From: Streptomyces sp. NRRL F-5122
Lineage (GTDB): Bacteria > Actinomycetota > Actinomycetes > Streptomycetales > Streptomycetaceae
Assembly: GCF_001507435.1 (NCBI RefSeq)
Contig: NZ_LMWH01000229.1
Coordinates: forward strand, 1-64,000
Direction: 5' to 3'
DNA length: 64,000 nucleotides
In this document: one piece after another, positions 11,405 to 20,887 of the stretch
How the letters are laid out: each line of letters opens with the position of its first letter
Numbering within the stretch: position 1 is the stretch's first letter
Notes under the pieces: model-generated
The model's database searches: none
Told to the model about the DNA's origin: nothing
The model's input: only the letters and a program-made list of their open reading frames with translations
Made by a program: the position numbers and the translations under genes

Positions 11405-13213
11405 ATGGAACACTCCCGTCACCTGGGCCATCACGTCACCAAAGCTTTGGTGATGCATCAGGCTGACGAAGTCTGGGAAGGCGTCAGCCGGCATCTTTTC
11501 CCGGACGCGTCCAGCCGCAGGTTCGGCCGGCCGAAGCCCGGGATGTGGTGGCACTACACGCGGATACCCGGCCGCGCCCGGTCACACACGACGCCCCGGA
11601 AGTGGGAGACCTTCCGCCTCCACGGCACCCTTGCCGGCCATCTCGCCGCCTACCGGCACCGGGATCTCGGCCCTGCGGTGCTGACTCCGGAGCAGGCTGC
11701 CGCGCTGCCGCCGGGGACGCGGGTTCTCGAACAGCCCCGGCGCCTACCGGCACCGGCCCAGCCGTCGGGCCGTGTGCCGACCGGTGAAGTCACCGCGAAA
11801 GGCACCCCGAAGACCAGGGCCGCAACGTGGTGGGACCACACCGGCCCGCTCGCGCTGGTGTTCACCGGTGGCGCCGACTCCACACGCGGCGACCTCGTAC
11901 TCCCTGTCCGGCTGCCGTCCGGCGCCGGCCGCTGGCCCCGACTGCTGCACTTCCTCAACAACCCCGACACGTGGCACAAGGTCGACCTCGTCCGCCGCCG
12001 CGACACTTGCGCACCAGGCGGCTGGGCATACGAAGCCCACCTGATGGTGCTCACCGCCGGGTACACATCACCGGCAACCCGATCACGCCGTAACGCCGCG
12101 GCCAAGCTGGCCCGGGTCGGGGGGATCGACGGCAACGTCTCCAACCTGTCCGTCGTCTCGCTCCCCGACACGTTCGACCCCACCGACGGGCCAGTCGTCG
12201 CGACCCGGCTGGAATTCACCGACGACGAGCTCGTCGTACTCGAGAAGGCACGGCGGAAGGAACGGGGCCGCAAACGCGCTCTTGACCGGTCCCGCCGGGC
12301 AACTAACCCCGACCAGTACGGGCCGTCGAAGCGGCAGCAGGCCAGGTCCGAACGCCGCCGCACGGCAGGCCTGCCCGCACGCACCGTCCAGGTGCCCGGT
12401 GGGGCCCGGGACTCAAACAAAGCTGGCGTGCCCAAGCAGGCCTACCGGCGCGATGACCTATCGGCAGGCTACCGACGCAACCGGGCCCGCCTCGCCGAAG
12501 CCGCCGCGACCGCGGCCGCGGCCAAAGACCACCGCGCGCGCCGCATTGCCGGACGCATTGTCGCGGATCACGGTGCCAACCTCACCGTCGAGGACTGCGA
12601 CATCCGCACCTGGTACCGCCTGTGGGGCAAAGCTCTGCAAGCCACCACCCCCGGCCGGCTGATCACAGCGATCAGCCGCGAGTGCGAGAAGTCCGGCGGC
12701 CGCTTGCTGCGTGCGTCGACGTTCACCATCAAGCTGTCGCAGACGTGCCTGTGCGGCGAGTCGGTGACGAAGACACTCGCCGACCGAGTCCACCGCTGCA
12801 CCTATTGCGGCCTCATCGCCGACCGGGACATGGTCTCCGCAGCCCTCGCCGCGCACGTCCGGCTCACCAATCCTGACGACCCCCGAACCGCGAGCCTGGA
12901 CATCGTCCAGGCCCGCATGACACAGATCGTGTTCGCAGAAGGGCTGCAAGAAGCCCTGTCGGGTCAACCGCAGCGCGGTGCACGCCCCCGCAGGGGCCGC
13001 ACCCCCGCGGCAGCCCAACGCCCCGTCCCGGGGCAGCGGGCCTCTGCTCGGCAAAACACCACCGACCGGTACCGGCCCACCCCGAATGAGACCCGACCCG
13101 CGCTCATGCGGCACAAGGCCCACGTCGGAACAGCCATCCCAGTAGGGAACGCACCGCCCACAGACGGCGCACCCGAACAGGAACTGATCGGACGGCATCC
13201 CACTACCGGATGA
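11405..13213 (+). CDS. TnpB-like RNA-guided-type nuclease, RuvC portion
   Basis: A 602-codon frame in phase with the fragment above. It carries a split RuvC nuclease: D242 in VGGIDGNVSNLSVV, E396 in NLTVEDCDIRTW and D475 in GLIADRDMVSAALAA. A zinc-finger-like segment lies between the last two (CLCG at 448-451, CTYCG at 465-469). A basic insertion of about 130 residues separates RuvC-I and RuvC-II. TnpB proteins of IS200/IS605-type elements are RNA-guided DNA nucleases using an RNA from the gene's 3' end. No tyrosine transposase (TnpA) is nearby. The C-terminal 120 residues are Pro/Arg-rich. The stop is three bases from the convergent ATPase stop. Confidence 0.75.
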   Translation: MEHSRHLGHHVTKALVMHQADEVWEGVSRHLFPDASSRRFGRPKPGMWWHYTRIPGRARSHTTPRKWETFRLHGTLAGHLAAYRHRDLGPAVLTPEQAAALPPGTRVLEQPRRLPAPAQPSGRVPTGEVTAKGTPKTRAATWWDHTGPLALVFTGGADSTRGDLVLPVRLPSGAGRWPRLLHFLNNPDTWHKVDLVRRRDTCAPGGWAYEAHLMVLTAGYTSPATRSRRNAAAKLARVGGIDGNVSNLSVVSLPDTFDPTDGPVVATRLEFTDDELVVLEKARRKERGRKRALDRSRRATNPDQYGPSKRQQARSERRRTAGLPARTVQVPGGARDSNKAGVPKQAYRRDDLSAGYRRNRARLAEAAATAAAAKDHRARRIAGRIVADHGANLTVEDCDIRTWYRLWGKALQATTPGRLITAISRECEKSGGRLLRASTFTIKLSQTCLCGESVTKTLADRVHRCTYCGLIADRDMVSAALAAHVRLTNPDDPRTASLDIVQARMTQIVFAEGLQEALSGQPQRGARPRRGRTPAAAQRPVPGQRASARQNTTDRYRPTPNETRPALMRHKAHVGTAIPVGNAPPTDGAPEQELIGRHPTTG

Positions 13214-13216
13214 CTC

Positions 13217-14371
13217 TTAGGCGTCCGCCACCGACTCGAACGGAACCTCCCCGCGCGGGACGCCCCGTGCATCCGCGTCCACCGAGCGGCGCAGCGCCTC
13301 ATGGAGCTTGGCCGGGGTCAGCACACCGAGGAAGCGGGCTCCGTCCAGCACCGCCACCCACCCGGCGTCGTGCTGCAGCATCTCCCCGAAGGCCTGCTTG
13401 AGCGAGGCCCCGACCGGGACCCAGGCATTCATCCGGCGGGCGTGGTCGCGGACCAGGCCGCCCGCACCGAGTTCGCCGGCCCCGGCCCACCCGTGCAGAT
13501 CGCCCACGGCGTCGAGCACCACGGCCCAGCGGGAGCCCTCCGCGCGCAGGCGGTCCGCGGCCCGTGCGGCGGGCTCGTCGAGCCGTGCGACCGGTGGCTG
13601 TGCCAGGTCGCTCGGTTCGATCCGGGTCACGGAAAGCCGCTTCAGGCTCCGGTCCGCGCCCACGAAGTCGGCGACGTACGACGTGGCGGGCGCGCCCAGT
13701 ACCGCCCCCGGCGTGTCGAACTGCTCGATGCTCCCCTGCCCGTACACCGCGATCCGGTCGCCGAGCCGGACCGCCTCCTCGATGTCGTGCGTGACCAGCA
13801 GCACCGTCTTGCGGACGGCCGCCTGCATCCGCAGGAACTCGTCCTGCAACTGCTCCCGCACCACCGGGTCCACCGCCCCGAACGGCTCGTCCATCAGCAG
13901 CACCGGCGGGTCCGCGGCCAGCGCCCTCGCCACGCCGACGCGCTGCCGCTGGCCGCCCGACAACTGGTCGGGATAGCGCGGCCCGTACGTCGACGGATCC
14001 AGACCCACCAGGTCGAGCAGCTCGGCGGCCCGCGCCCGGGCCCTGGTCTTCTTCCAGCCGATCAGCGAGGGCACGGTCGCCGTGTTGTCGAGAACCGTCC
14101 GGTGCGGAAAGAGGCCCCCCTGCTGGATCACATAGCCGATCCGCCGCCGCAGACGCACCGGGTCGACGGCCGCGATGTCCTCGCCGTCCACGAAGATCCG
14201 CCCCGAGGTCGGCTCGATGAGCCTGTTGACCATCATCATCGTGGTCGTCTTGCCGCAACCGGACGGTCCGACGAGGGTGACGAGCTCGCCCTCGGCGATC
14301 GCGAAGGACAGGTCCCGCACGGCCGTGGTGCCGTCCGGATACCGCTTGGTGACCTCCTCGAACCGGATCAT
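13217..14371 (-). CDS. Osmoprotectant ABC transporter ATP-binding protein with CBS domains (OpuCA/ProV-like)
   Basis: A 384-residue ATPase. Walker A is GPSGCGKTTT at residues 35-44, the signature is LSGGQRQRVGVARALA, and Walker B is PVLLMDEPFGAVDP with a downstream H-loop (LLVTHDIEEAV). The C-terminal third carries CBS-like repeats (RAEGSRWAVVLDAVGDLHGW; MLQHDAGWVAVLDGARFLG), which in OpuA/OpuC sense ionic strength. It is the missing energising subunit for the permeases at 2751-4099, but lies about 10 kb away on the opposite strand. Its start is 23 bases after lutC, and its stop abuts the TnpB-like gene. Confidence 0.88.
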   Translation of the reverse strand: MIRFEEVTKRYPDGTTAVRDLSFAIAEGELVTLVGPSGCGKTTTMMMVNRLIEPTSGRIFVDGEDIAAVDPVRLRRRIGYVIQQGGLFPHRTVLDNTATVPSLIGWKKTRARARAAELLDLVGLDPSTYGPRYPDQLSGGQRQRVGVARALAADPPVLLMDEPFGAVDPVVREQLQDEFLRMQAAVRKTVLLVTHDIEEAVRLGDRIAVYGQGSIEQFDTPGAVLGAPATSYVADFVGADRSLKRLSVTRIEPSDLAQPPVARLDEPAARAADRLRAEGSRWAVVLDAVGDLHGWAGAGELGAGGLVRDHARRMNAWVPVGASLKQAFGEMLQHDAGWVAVLDGARFLGVLTPAKLHEALRRSVDADARGVPRGEVPFESVADA

Positions 14372-14393
14372 TCCCTCACGCTAACGGCGCCGG

Positions 14394-15035
14394 TCACTCC
14401 TCGCTCACCAGCACCACTTCCAGGGTGCGCGGACCGTGCACCCCCTCGACCCGGTCCAGCTCGATGTCGCTCGTGGCGGACGGCCCGGAGATCCAGGTGA
14501 GCGGGCGCGCCGGGTCGAGACGCTCCAGCGCCTCGGGCACGGACGACACGACCTGCCCGGGCACGCGCACGACGCAGATGTGGTGGTCGGGGACGAGCGT
14601 GATGCGGCGCCGGCCCTGGTCGGGCGAGCCGTCCAGCACGATGGTGCCGGTCTCGGCGATGGCGACCGCACAACCGGTGACCACGCTGTCGACACGGTCC
14701 AACTCGTACGGGGTGCTCTCGGCGCGGTCGGGGACCTGCTCCACGTCCGAGAGCCAGCCGGCCGGCAGACCCTGCGGCACGGCCACCCTGTGCGCGCCGC
14801 GGGCGGTCAGCAGCCGGGCGAGGACCGCCGGGAGGTGCTCCGCGTCGCTGCGGTGTACGACCGCGCGATAGTCCGCCAGGTTCTCCGCGAGGAGGTCCAC
14901 GGTCTCCTCGACGGTGCGGTCGCCGTGCCGCCGCAGATACGCACGGGACATCGCCTGCTCGTACGGCGTGTCGTCCCTGCCCGTGTCCGCCAGCGCGCGC
15001 CGTACCCGGCCCAGGACGAGATCCCTGCTGCTCAC
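14394..15035 (-). CDS. lutC: L-lactate utilisation protein LutC
   Basis: A 213-residue LutC/YkgG-family protein, last of the lutABC operon. Conserved text includes TGCAVAIAETGTIVLDGSPD and GPSATSDIELDRVEGVHGP. LutABC together oxidise L-lactate to pyruvate through an iron-sulfur complex that replaces LldD. The GTG start follows AGGAGG and overlaps the lutB stop by four bases (GTGA), so translation is coupled. The longer frame upstream belongs to lutB in another frame. LutC's own catalytic role is not established. Confidence 0.9.
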   Translation of the reverse strand: MSSRDLVLGRVRRALADTGRDDTPYEQAMSRAYLRRHGDRTVEETVDLLAENLADYRAVVHRSDAEHLPAVLARLLTARGAHRVAVPQGLPAGWLSDVEQVPDRAESTPYELDRVDSVVTGCAVAIAETGTIVLDGSPDQGRRRITLVPDHHICVVRVPGQVVSSVPEALERLDPARPLTWISGPSATSDIELDRVEGVHGPRTLEVVLVSEE

Positions 15036-16516
15036 CTTGCCTCCTGCCCTCCGTGCGTACGCTGCCACCAGTCGCGGAACGGTTCGGCCGGCACCGCGGG
15101 CAGATCCCGGCTCGCGCTCCAGGCCCTGCCGGGCCCCGGAAGGGTCCGCGGCAGGAAGCGGCGCGAGCGCGACGCGAGACGCTGGCCCGAGCGCAGCGCG
15201 CCCGGGTGGCCGAAGACCCAGCGTGCGGCCCGCATCGCCGCCCTCTCGGCGGCATGGCCCTTCGCCGGCTTCAGCACGACCTTGTTGCCCGCCCGTGTCA
15301 CGGTCCCGCCCTCCACGACCCGCTCCCGGAGATGCACCAGCACCTCGGGGATGTCGATGGCGACCGGGCACACCTCGTAGCAGGCCCCGCACAGCGAGGA
15401 CGCGTACGGCAGCGAGGCGTCGATCTCGCTCTCGGTCCCCCGCAGCTGCGGGCTGAGGATGGCGCCGATGGGGCCCGGGTAGACCGACCCGTAGGCATGG
15501 CCGCCCGCCCGCTCGTACACCGGGCAGACATTGAGACACGCCGAGCAGCGGATGCAGCGAAGCGCCTGGCGTCCGACCTGGTCGGCCAGCGTGTCGGTGC
15601 GGCCGTTGTCCAGCAGGACGAGATGGAAGGCCCGGGGGCCGTCGGCCGTCCCGGCGTCCGTGGTACCGGTCCACATGCTGGTGTACGGGTTCATCCGCTC
15701 CGCGGTCGAGGAGCGGGGGAGTGTCTGCAGGAACACCTCGAGGTCCCGCCAGGTCGGCACGATCTTCTCGATGCCGACGACGGAGATCAGCGTCTCGGGC
15801 AGGGTGAGGCACATCCGACCGTTGCCCTCCGACTCGACCACCACGAGCGTGCCGGTCTCGGCGACCATGAAGTTGGCACCGGAGATGCCCACCTTGGCGC
15901 GCAGGAACTTCTCACGAAGGTGCAGCCGGGCCGCCTCGGCCAGTTCGGCGGGTGTGTCGGTCAGCCCGTCGGGGGCCGGGCGCCCCCATTCGCCCATCTC
16001 GGAGCGGAAGATGTCGCGGATCTCGCCGCGGTTGCGGTGGATCGCGGGGACCAGGATGTGGGAGGGCCGGTCCTTGCCCAACTGCACGATGAGCTCGGCG
16101 AGATCGGTCTCGTACGCCCGGATGCCCTCCGCCTCCAGCGCTTCGTTGAGGCCGATCTCCTGCGTGGCCATGGACTTGACCTTGACGACCTCGGACTCGC
16201 CGGTCGCCTTGACCAGTCCGGTGACGATCCTGTTGGCCTCGTCCGCGTCGGCCGCCCAGTGGACGGTGCCGCCCGCGGCGGTGACCGCGTCCTCCAACTG
16301 GACGAGGTAGCGGTCCAGATGACGCAGTGTGTGGTCTTTGATCTGCCGGCCCGCCTCCCGCAGCTGCGCCCAGTCGGACACCTCCGCGACCGCCTTGGCG
16401 CGCTTGGCCCGGATGGTGTGAGTGGCGTGCCGCAGATTCCCGCGCAGCGTCTTGTTGCCGACCGCCGCGTGCGCGGCCTCGGGGAACGACGGCATCCCGA
16501 CGAATGTCCCGCTCAT
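15032..16516 (-). CDS. lutB: L-lactate utilisation iron-sulfur protein LutB
   Basis: A 494-residue LutB/YkgF-family protein. The N-terminal two-thirds match the LutB/LutC fold (NFMVAETGTLVVVESEGNGR). The C-terminus carries a double 4Fe-4S ferredoxin domain, CIRCSACLNVCPVY and CGACYEVCPVAID. It is the central subunit that moves electrons from lactate towards the respiratory chain. I take the ATG at 16516 because the family starts near MSGTFVGMP; the 33 extra upstream codons would overlap the end of lutA. The gap to lutA is 31 bases. Confidence 0.92.
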   Translation of the reverse strand: MSGTFVGMPSFPEAAHAAVGNKTLRGNLRHATHTIRAKRAKAVAEVSDWAQLREAGRQIKDHTLRHLDRYLVQLEDAVTAAGGTVHWAADADEANRIVTGLVKATGESEVVKVKSMATQEIGLNEALEAEGIRAYETDLAELIVQLGKDRPSHILVPAIHRNRGEIRDIFRSEMGEWGRPAPDGLTDTPAELAEAARLHLREKFLRAKVGISGANFMVAETGTLVVVESEGNGRMCLTLPETLISVVGIEKIVPTWRDLEVFLQTLPRSSTAERMNPYTSMWTGTTDAGTADGPRAFHLVLLDNGRTDTLADQVGRQALRCIRCSACLNVCPVYERAGGHAYGSVYPGPIGAILSPQLRGTESEIDASLPYASSLCGACYEVCPVAIDIPEVLVHLRERVVEGGTVTRAGNKVVLKPAKGHAAERAAMRAARWVFGHPGALRSGQRLASRSRRFLPRTLPGPGRAWSASRDLPAVPAEPFRDWWQRTHGGQEAR

Positions 16517-16547
16517 GCGATGAGCCCCTTCACCCGAACGACGGTCC

Positions 16548-17303
16548 TCATACCAGCGGGTCCCCCTTCGTGCTCGCCAGGATCTCCGCGATGTGCACAG
16601 GGCGCATCCCGACATGCAGCCGGGCCATCGTTCCAGCGATGTGCATCAGGCAGGAGTTGTCGGCCGCGCACAGCGTCTCGGCGCCCGTGGACTCGGCGTT
16701 GCGCACCTTGTCGACGCCCATGGCCGCCGAGACATCGGGGTTCTTCAAGGCGAAGGTGCCACCGAAACCGCAGCACTCCTCGGCGCCCGGCAGCTCGACC
16801 AGTTCCAGTCCCTCGACGGCCCGCAGCAGCCGTGCGGGACGATCGCCGAGGCCCAGGCTCCGCAGGCCGTGACAGGTCGGGTGGTAGGTGACCCGGCGGG
16901 GGTAGTAGGCGCCCACGTCCGTCACGCCCACCACGTCCACGAGGAACTCCGTGAGCTCGTAGGTCTTCGGGACCACGGGTGCCAGAGCGGTCGCGACGGC
17001 TTCTCCGCGCCCCTCCGCACGCGCTCGCTCACCCATCCGCGGGTACAGCTCCCGCACCATCGCCCCGCACGACCCCGAGGGCGTCACGATGGCGTCGTAC
17101 TCCCGGAAGACATCGGAGAACTTCAGCGCGAGAGGCTCTGCCTCATGGCGATACCCCGTGTTGTAGTGCGCCTGCCCGCAGCAGGTCTGCGCCATCGGGA
17201 AGTCGACCTCAACGCCCAGCCTGGACAGGAGTTTCACCACGGCGCGCCCGGTGTTCGGATAGAGCGTGTCGTTGACGCAGGTCAGGAACAGGGCGACACG
17301 CAT
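16548..17303 (-). CDS. lutA: L-lactate utilisation protein LutA (CCG-domain)
   Basis: A 251-residue protein with two cysteine-rich CCG domains: the first holds FLTCVND and AQTCCGQAHYN, the second HPTCHGLRS and EECCGFGGTFALKN. Such domains bind iron-sulfur clusters in heterodisulfide reductase- and GlpC-like proteins. It opens the lutABC operon. ATG 17303 follows AAGGAG, whereas the longer frame to 17351 lacks a site. It lies 72 bases after rhaB on the same strand, so lactate oxidation may be co-expressed with rhamnose breakdown, whose dehydrogenase step yields lactate. Confidence 0.92.
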   Translation of the reverse strand: MRVALFLTCVNDTLYPNTGRAVVKLLSRLGVEVDFPMAQTCCGQAHYNTGYRHEAEPLALKFSDVFREYDAIVTPSGSCGAMVRELYPRMGERARAEGRGEAVATALAPVVPKTYELTEFLVDVVGVTDVGAYYPRRVTYHPTCHGLRSLGLGDRPARLLRAVEGLELVELPGAEECCGFGGTFALKNPDVSAAMGVDKVRNAESTGAETLCAADNSCLMHIAGTMARLHVGMRPVHIAEILASTKGDPLV

Positions 17304-17375
17304 CGCGGCTCCTTGTGGTCGATCATCGGATGAGTTCAGCGTAATCGGCATGCGTGGTCTGGGCGAGACCCCGGT

Positions 17376-18824
17376 TCACGGCGTGGCGATCCGGGCCTGC
17401 GCATCACGCCAGGGACCCGTGTCACCCTGTGGCTCGTACCGCGTCAACCGCTGCGTGCGGGCAAGCAGTCGGCGCATCCCGGCACGGTCGCCGACGAGTC
17501 CATGGGTCCGTGCCTGGACCAGCACATTGCCGAGAGCCGCCGCCTCCGTCGGGCCGGCCACCACCGGCAGCCCGCACGCGTCGGCGGTCAGCTGGCACAA
17601 CAGGGCGTTGCGGGCTCCCCCTCCGACGATGTGCACGACGTCGACCGGGTGGTCGGCGAGCCGCTGGGCATCGGCGACGGCCCGGTGGTGGGCGAGCGCG
17701 AGGGAGTCGAGGATGCAGCGGGTGATCTGGGCCGGAGAGTCCGGCACCGGCTGACCGGAGGCGCGGCACGCCTCGGCGACACGGGCCGACATCCGCCCGG
17801 GGGCGAGGAACGCCGCGTCCCCCGCATCCACGACGGACCGCAGGGCGGGCTCGCCTGCGGCAGCGGACAGCAGCGCGGGCAGGTCCGGCTCGCCCCACTC
17901 CCGCAGGCACTCCTGGAGCAGCCACAGTCCCATGATGTTGCGCAGATAGCGGACGGTGCCGTCCAGCCCCAGCTCATTGGTGAAGTTGGCGGCGCGGCCC
18001 GCCTCGGTCAGCACCGGAGCCGCGAGCTCAAGTCCGGCCAGGGACCAGGTGCCGGTGCAGATGTAGGCGAACCGCTCACCGGCGGCCGGTACGGCGGCCA
18101 CCGCGGACGCCGTGTCGTGGGACCCGACCGTCGTCACCGGAACGGGCCCGGCCAGACCGGTCTCCTCCAGTACCTCGGGCCGCAGCACACCTGCCGGATC
18201 GCCGGGCCGCCGCAACGGGGCGAACAGGCTCAGATCGATGCCGAGACGGCTCGCCACGTCGTGGGACCAGTCCTGCGTGCGGGGATCGATGAGCTGAGTG
18301 GTGGACGCATTGGTCAGCTCGGTGCCCTGCTCGCCGGTGAGCCAGTGGATCAGCAGGTCGGGGATGAGCAACAGCCTTCTCGCCCGGTCCAGTTGCTGCG
18401 TGTCACGCGCCGCCGTCAGCTGGTAGAGCGTGTTGAACGGCGCGTACTGCAACCCCGTCGCGGCGTACAGCTCCCCGGGCGGGACCGTCGCCCACACCTT
18501 CTCCGCTGCCCCCTCGGTGCGGGTGTCGCGGTAGTGGACCGGATTGCCGAGCAGGGCGCCGTCGGCGTCCAGGAGGCCGTAGTCGACCGCCCAGCTGTCG
18601 ATGCCGACCGAGTCGACCCGGCCGGCCGAGCGCAACCCGTCGAGAACACCCGCGTACAGCGCGAGGATGTCCCAGCGCAGTCCCTCGGGGACCCGCACGG
18701 GCCGGTTCGGGAACCGGTGCGCCTCGCTGAGTTCCAGGGTGCCCGGGCCCACGCGGCCGACCATGACACGCCCGCTGGAGGCGCCCAGGTCGACCGCGGC
18801 ATACGACTTCACTGCCGCACTCAT
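17376..18824 (-). CDS. rhaB: Rhamnulokinase
   Basis: A 482-residue FGGY-family sugar kinase that phosphorylates L-rhamnulose to L-rhamnulose 1-phosphate. The N-terminus has the phosphate-1 loop (AAVDLGASSGRVMVGR), followed by VGIDSWAVDYGLLD, and the C-terminal half has VGSHDTASAVAAVP and VHIVGGGARNALLCQLTA (adenosine-binding region). These are rhamnulokinase-type rather than xylulokinase-type. The ATG overlaps the stop of the upstream aldolase/dehydrogenase gene (ATGA), so the two are translationally coupled. The longer frame upstream of 18824 is the wrong frame of that gene. Confidence 0.93.
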   Translation of the reverse strand: MSAAVKSYAAVDLGASSGRVMVGRVGPGTLELSEAHRFPNRPVRVPEGLRWDILALYAGVLDGLRSAGRVDSVGIDSWAVDYGLLDADGALLGNPVHYRDTRTEGAAEKVWATVPPGELYAATGLQYAPFNTLYQLTAARDTQQLDRARRLLLIPDLLIHWLTGEQGTELTNASTTQLIDPRTQDWSHDVASRLGIDLSLFAPLRRPGDPAGVLRPEVLEETGLAGPVPVTTVGSHDTASAVAAVPAAGERFAYICTGTWSLAGLELAAPVLTEAGRAANFTNELGLDGTVRYLRNIMGLWLLQECLREWGEPDLPALLSAAAGEPALRSVVDAGDAAFLAPGRMSARVAEACRASGQPVPDSPAQITRCILDSLALAHHRAVADAQRLADHPVDVVHIVGGGARNALLCQLTADACGLPVVAGPTEAAALGNVLVQARTHGLVGDRAGMRRLLARTQRLTRYEPQGDTGPWRDAQARIATP

Positions 18825-20860
18825 CGAAGGAACGCGGCCGCCACGCCGGCGTCCACCGGGACGTGCAGTCCCGTGGTGTGGGTGAGGTCCCCGCCGGTCA
18901 GCGCGAAGACCGCGGCCGCCACGTGCTCGGGCAGCACCTCCCGCTTGAGGATGGTGCGCTGGGCGTAGAACTCGCCGAGCTCCTCCTCCTCCACCCCGTA
19001 CACGGCCGCCCGTTGGGCGCCCCAGCCGCCCGCGAAGATGCCCGAGCCGCGCACCACACCGTCGGGGTTGACACCGTTGACGCGGATGCCGTGCTCGCCC
19101 AACTCCGCTGCCAGGAGCCGCACCTGATGTGCCTGGTCGGCCTTGGTCGCCGAGTAGGCGATGTTGTTGGGGCCGGCGAAGACGGCGTTCTTGGAAGCGA
19201 TGTAGACGATGTCCCCGCCCAGTTCCTGGGCGATCATCACCCGGGCCGCCTCGCGCGAGACGAGGAAGGAGCCCCGGGCCATGATGTCGTGCTGGAGGTC
19301 CCAGTCCTTCGCCGATGTCTCCAGGAGAGGTTTGGAGATGGAGATCCCGGCGTTGTTGACCACCAGGTCGACCCCGCCGTAGGCGAGCACCGCCGCCTTG
19401 AAGGCCTCGCCGATCTGCTCCTCGGACGTGACGTCCACGGTGACCGCGACGGCCCTGTCCGCGCCGCCGAGTTCCTCGGCGACGGCGGCGGCCCTGTCGG
19501 CGTCGATGTCCGCTACCACCACGCACGCGCCCTCCGCGGCCAACCGGTGCGCGATCGCCTTCCCGATGCCGCTGCCCGCGCCCGTCACCAGTGCCACGCG
19601 GGTGGCGAGCGGCCTGGGCTTCGGCATCCGCCGGAGCTTGGCCTCCTCGAGCGGCCAGTACTCGATGCGGAACTTCTCCGACTCCTCGATCGGCGCGTAG
19701 GTCGACACCGACTCCGCGCCGCGCATCACGTTGATCGCGTTGACGTAGAACTCGCCCGCCACCCGGGCGGTCTGCTTGTCCTTGCCGAACGAGAACATGC
19801 CGACGCCCGGCACGAGCACGATCGCCGGGTCGGCACCGCGCATTGCGGGCGAATCGGGCAGGGCGTGCCGCGCGTAGTAGGCCGCGTACTCCTCGCGGTA
19901 GGCGGCGTGCAGTTCCTTCAGCCGGACCGCCACCTGCTCGAGCGGGGCTGTCGGCGGCAGGTCGAGGACCAGCGGCCGGACCTTGGTCCGCAGGAAGTGG
20001 TCAGGGCAGGAGGTGCCGAGCGCGGCCAGACGCGGGTGCCCGGAACGGGCGAGGAAGTCGAGGACGACGTCCGCGTCGGTGAAGTGGCCGACCTGAGCCC
20101 GGTCCTGGGAGGCGACGGCACGGATGTGCGGGGCCAGGGCCGCCGCCCGCTCCCGCCGCTCCGCCTCCGGCAGTGCCTCGTACCCCTCGATCACCGGTCC
20201 GAACGGCTCGGACCTTCCGTGCTCGGCGAGGAAGGCCTCGGCGGTACGGATGATGTGCAGCGAGTTGCGCTCGCACTCCTCGGAGGTGTCCCCCCAGGCA
20301 GTGATGCCGTGCCCGCCGAGGACACACCCGACGGCCTGCGGGTTGGCCTTCTTCACCGCGGCGATGTCCAGGCCGAGTTGGAAGCCGGGGCGCCGCCACG
20401 GTACCCACACCACCGTGTCGCCGAAGCATTCGGCGGTCAGCTTCTCCCCGTCGGCGGCGCAGGCGAGCGCGATGCCGGAGTCGGGGTGCAGATGATCGAC
20501 ATGGGCCGCGTCGACCAGCCCGTGCATGGCCGTGTCGATGGAGGGGGCCGCGCAGCCCTTTCCGTGCAGGCAGTAGTCGAACGCGGCGACCATCTCGTCC
20601 TCGCGCTCGACGCCCGGATAGACCTCCGTCAGCGCCCGCAGCCGGTCGAGCCGCAAAACGGCCAGGCCCGCCCCGGTGAGGGTGCCGAGGTCGCCACCGG
20701 ACCCCTTGACCCACATCAGCTCCACGTCACCACCGGTCACGGGATCACGGTCGGTGCCCTTCGCGGAGGCGTTGCCACCGGCGTAGTTGGTGTTGCGCGG
20801 ATCGGCGCCGAGCCGATGGGAGCGGGCCAGGAGGGCGGCGGCTTCGGGGTGAGGTGCCAT
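18821..20860 (-). CDS. Bifunctional rhamnulose-1-phosphate aldolase / short-chain lactaldehyde dehydrogenase
   Basis: A 679-residue fusion like Bacillus RhaEW. Residues 1 to about 400 are a class II aldolase (AraD/FucA-like) domain with GNASAKGTDRDPV, VKGSGGDLGTL and the metal-site text DAAHVDHLHPDSG. A short-chain dehydrogenase follows, with the Rossmann motif VTGAGSGIGKAIAHRL, NNAGISISKP and the YSATK catalytic pair. The first domain cleaves rhamnulose 1-phosphate to DHAP and L-lactaldehyde, and the second should oxidise lactaldehyde to lactate. The gene follows a LacI-type operator at 20888. Together with lutABC downstream it takes the carbon to pyruvate. Confidence 0.93.
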   Translation of the reverse strand: MAPHPEAAALLARSHRLGADPRNTNYAGGNASAKGTDRDPVTGGDVELMWVKGSGGDLGTLTGAGLAVLRLDRLRALTEVYPGVEREDEMVAAFDYCLHGKGCAAPSIDTAMHGLVDAAHVDHLHPDSGIALACAADGEKLTAECFGDTVVWVPWRRPGFQLGLDIAAVKKANPQAVGCVLGGHGITAWGDTSEECERNSLHIIRTAEAFLAEHGRSEPFGPVIEGYEALPEAERRERAAALAPHIRAVASQDRAQVGHFTDADVVLDFLARSGHPRLAALGTSCPDHFLRTKVRPLVLDLPPTAPLEQVAVRLKELHAAYREEYAAYYARHALPDSPAMRGADPAIVLVPGVGMFSFGKDKQTARVAGEFYVNAINVMRGAESVSTYAPIEESEKFRIEYWPLEEAKLRRMPKPRPLATRVALVTGAGSGIGKAIAHRLAAEGACVVVADIDADRAAAVAEELGGADRAVAVTVDVTSEEQIGEAFKAAVLAYGGVDLVVNNAGISISKPLLETSAKDWDLQHDIMARGSFLVSREAARVMIAQELGGDIVYIASKNAVFAGPNNIAYSATKADQAHQVRLLAAELGEHGIRVNGVNPDGVVRGSGIFAGGWGAQRAAVYGVEEEELGEFYAQRTILKREVLPEHVAAAVFALTGGDLTHTTGLHVPVDAGVAAAFLR

Positions 20861-20887
20861 GGCTTCTCGGTCCTCCGATGGACGGCT

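Noticed and set aside
11078..13213. A Cas12m-type CRISPR effector
   Set aside because: No CRISPR repeats or adaptation genes were seen in the window, and the gene fits the TnpB-like group of Streptomyces elements better.
15053..16891. 612-codon plus-strand frame over lutB/lutA
   Set aside because: The protein is Arg/Gly/His-rich with no motifs, and lies opposite iron-sulfur proteins with intact ligand cysteines.
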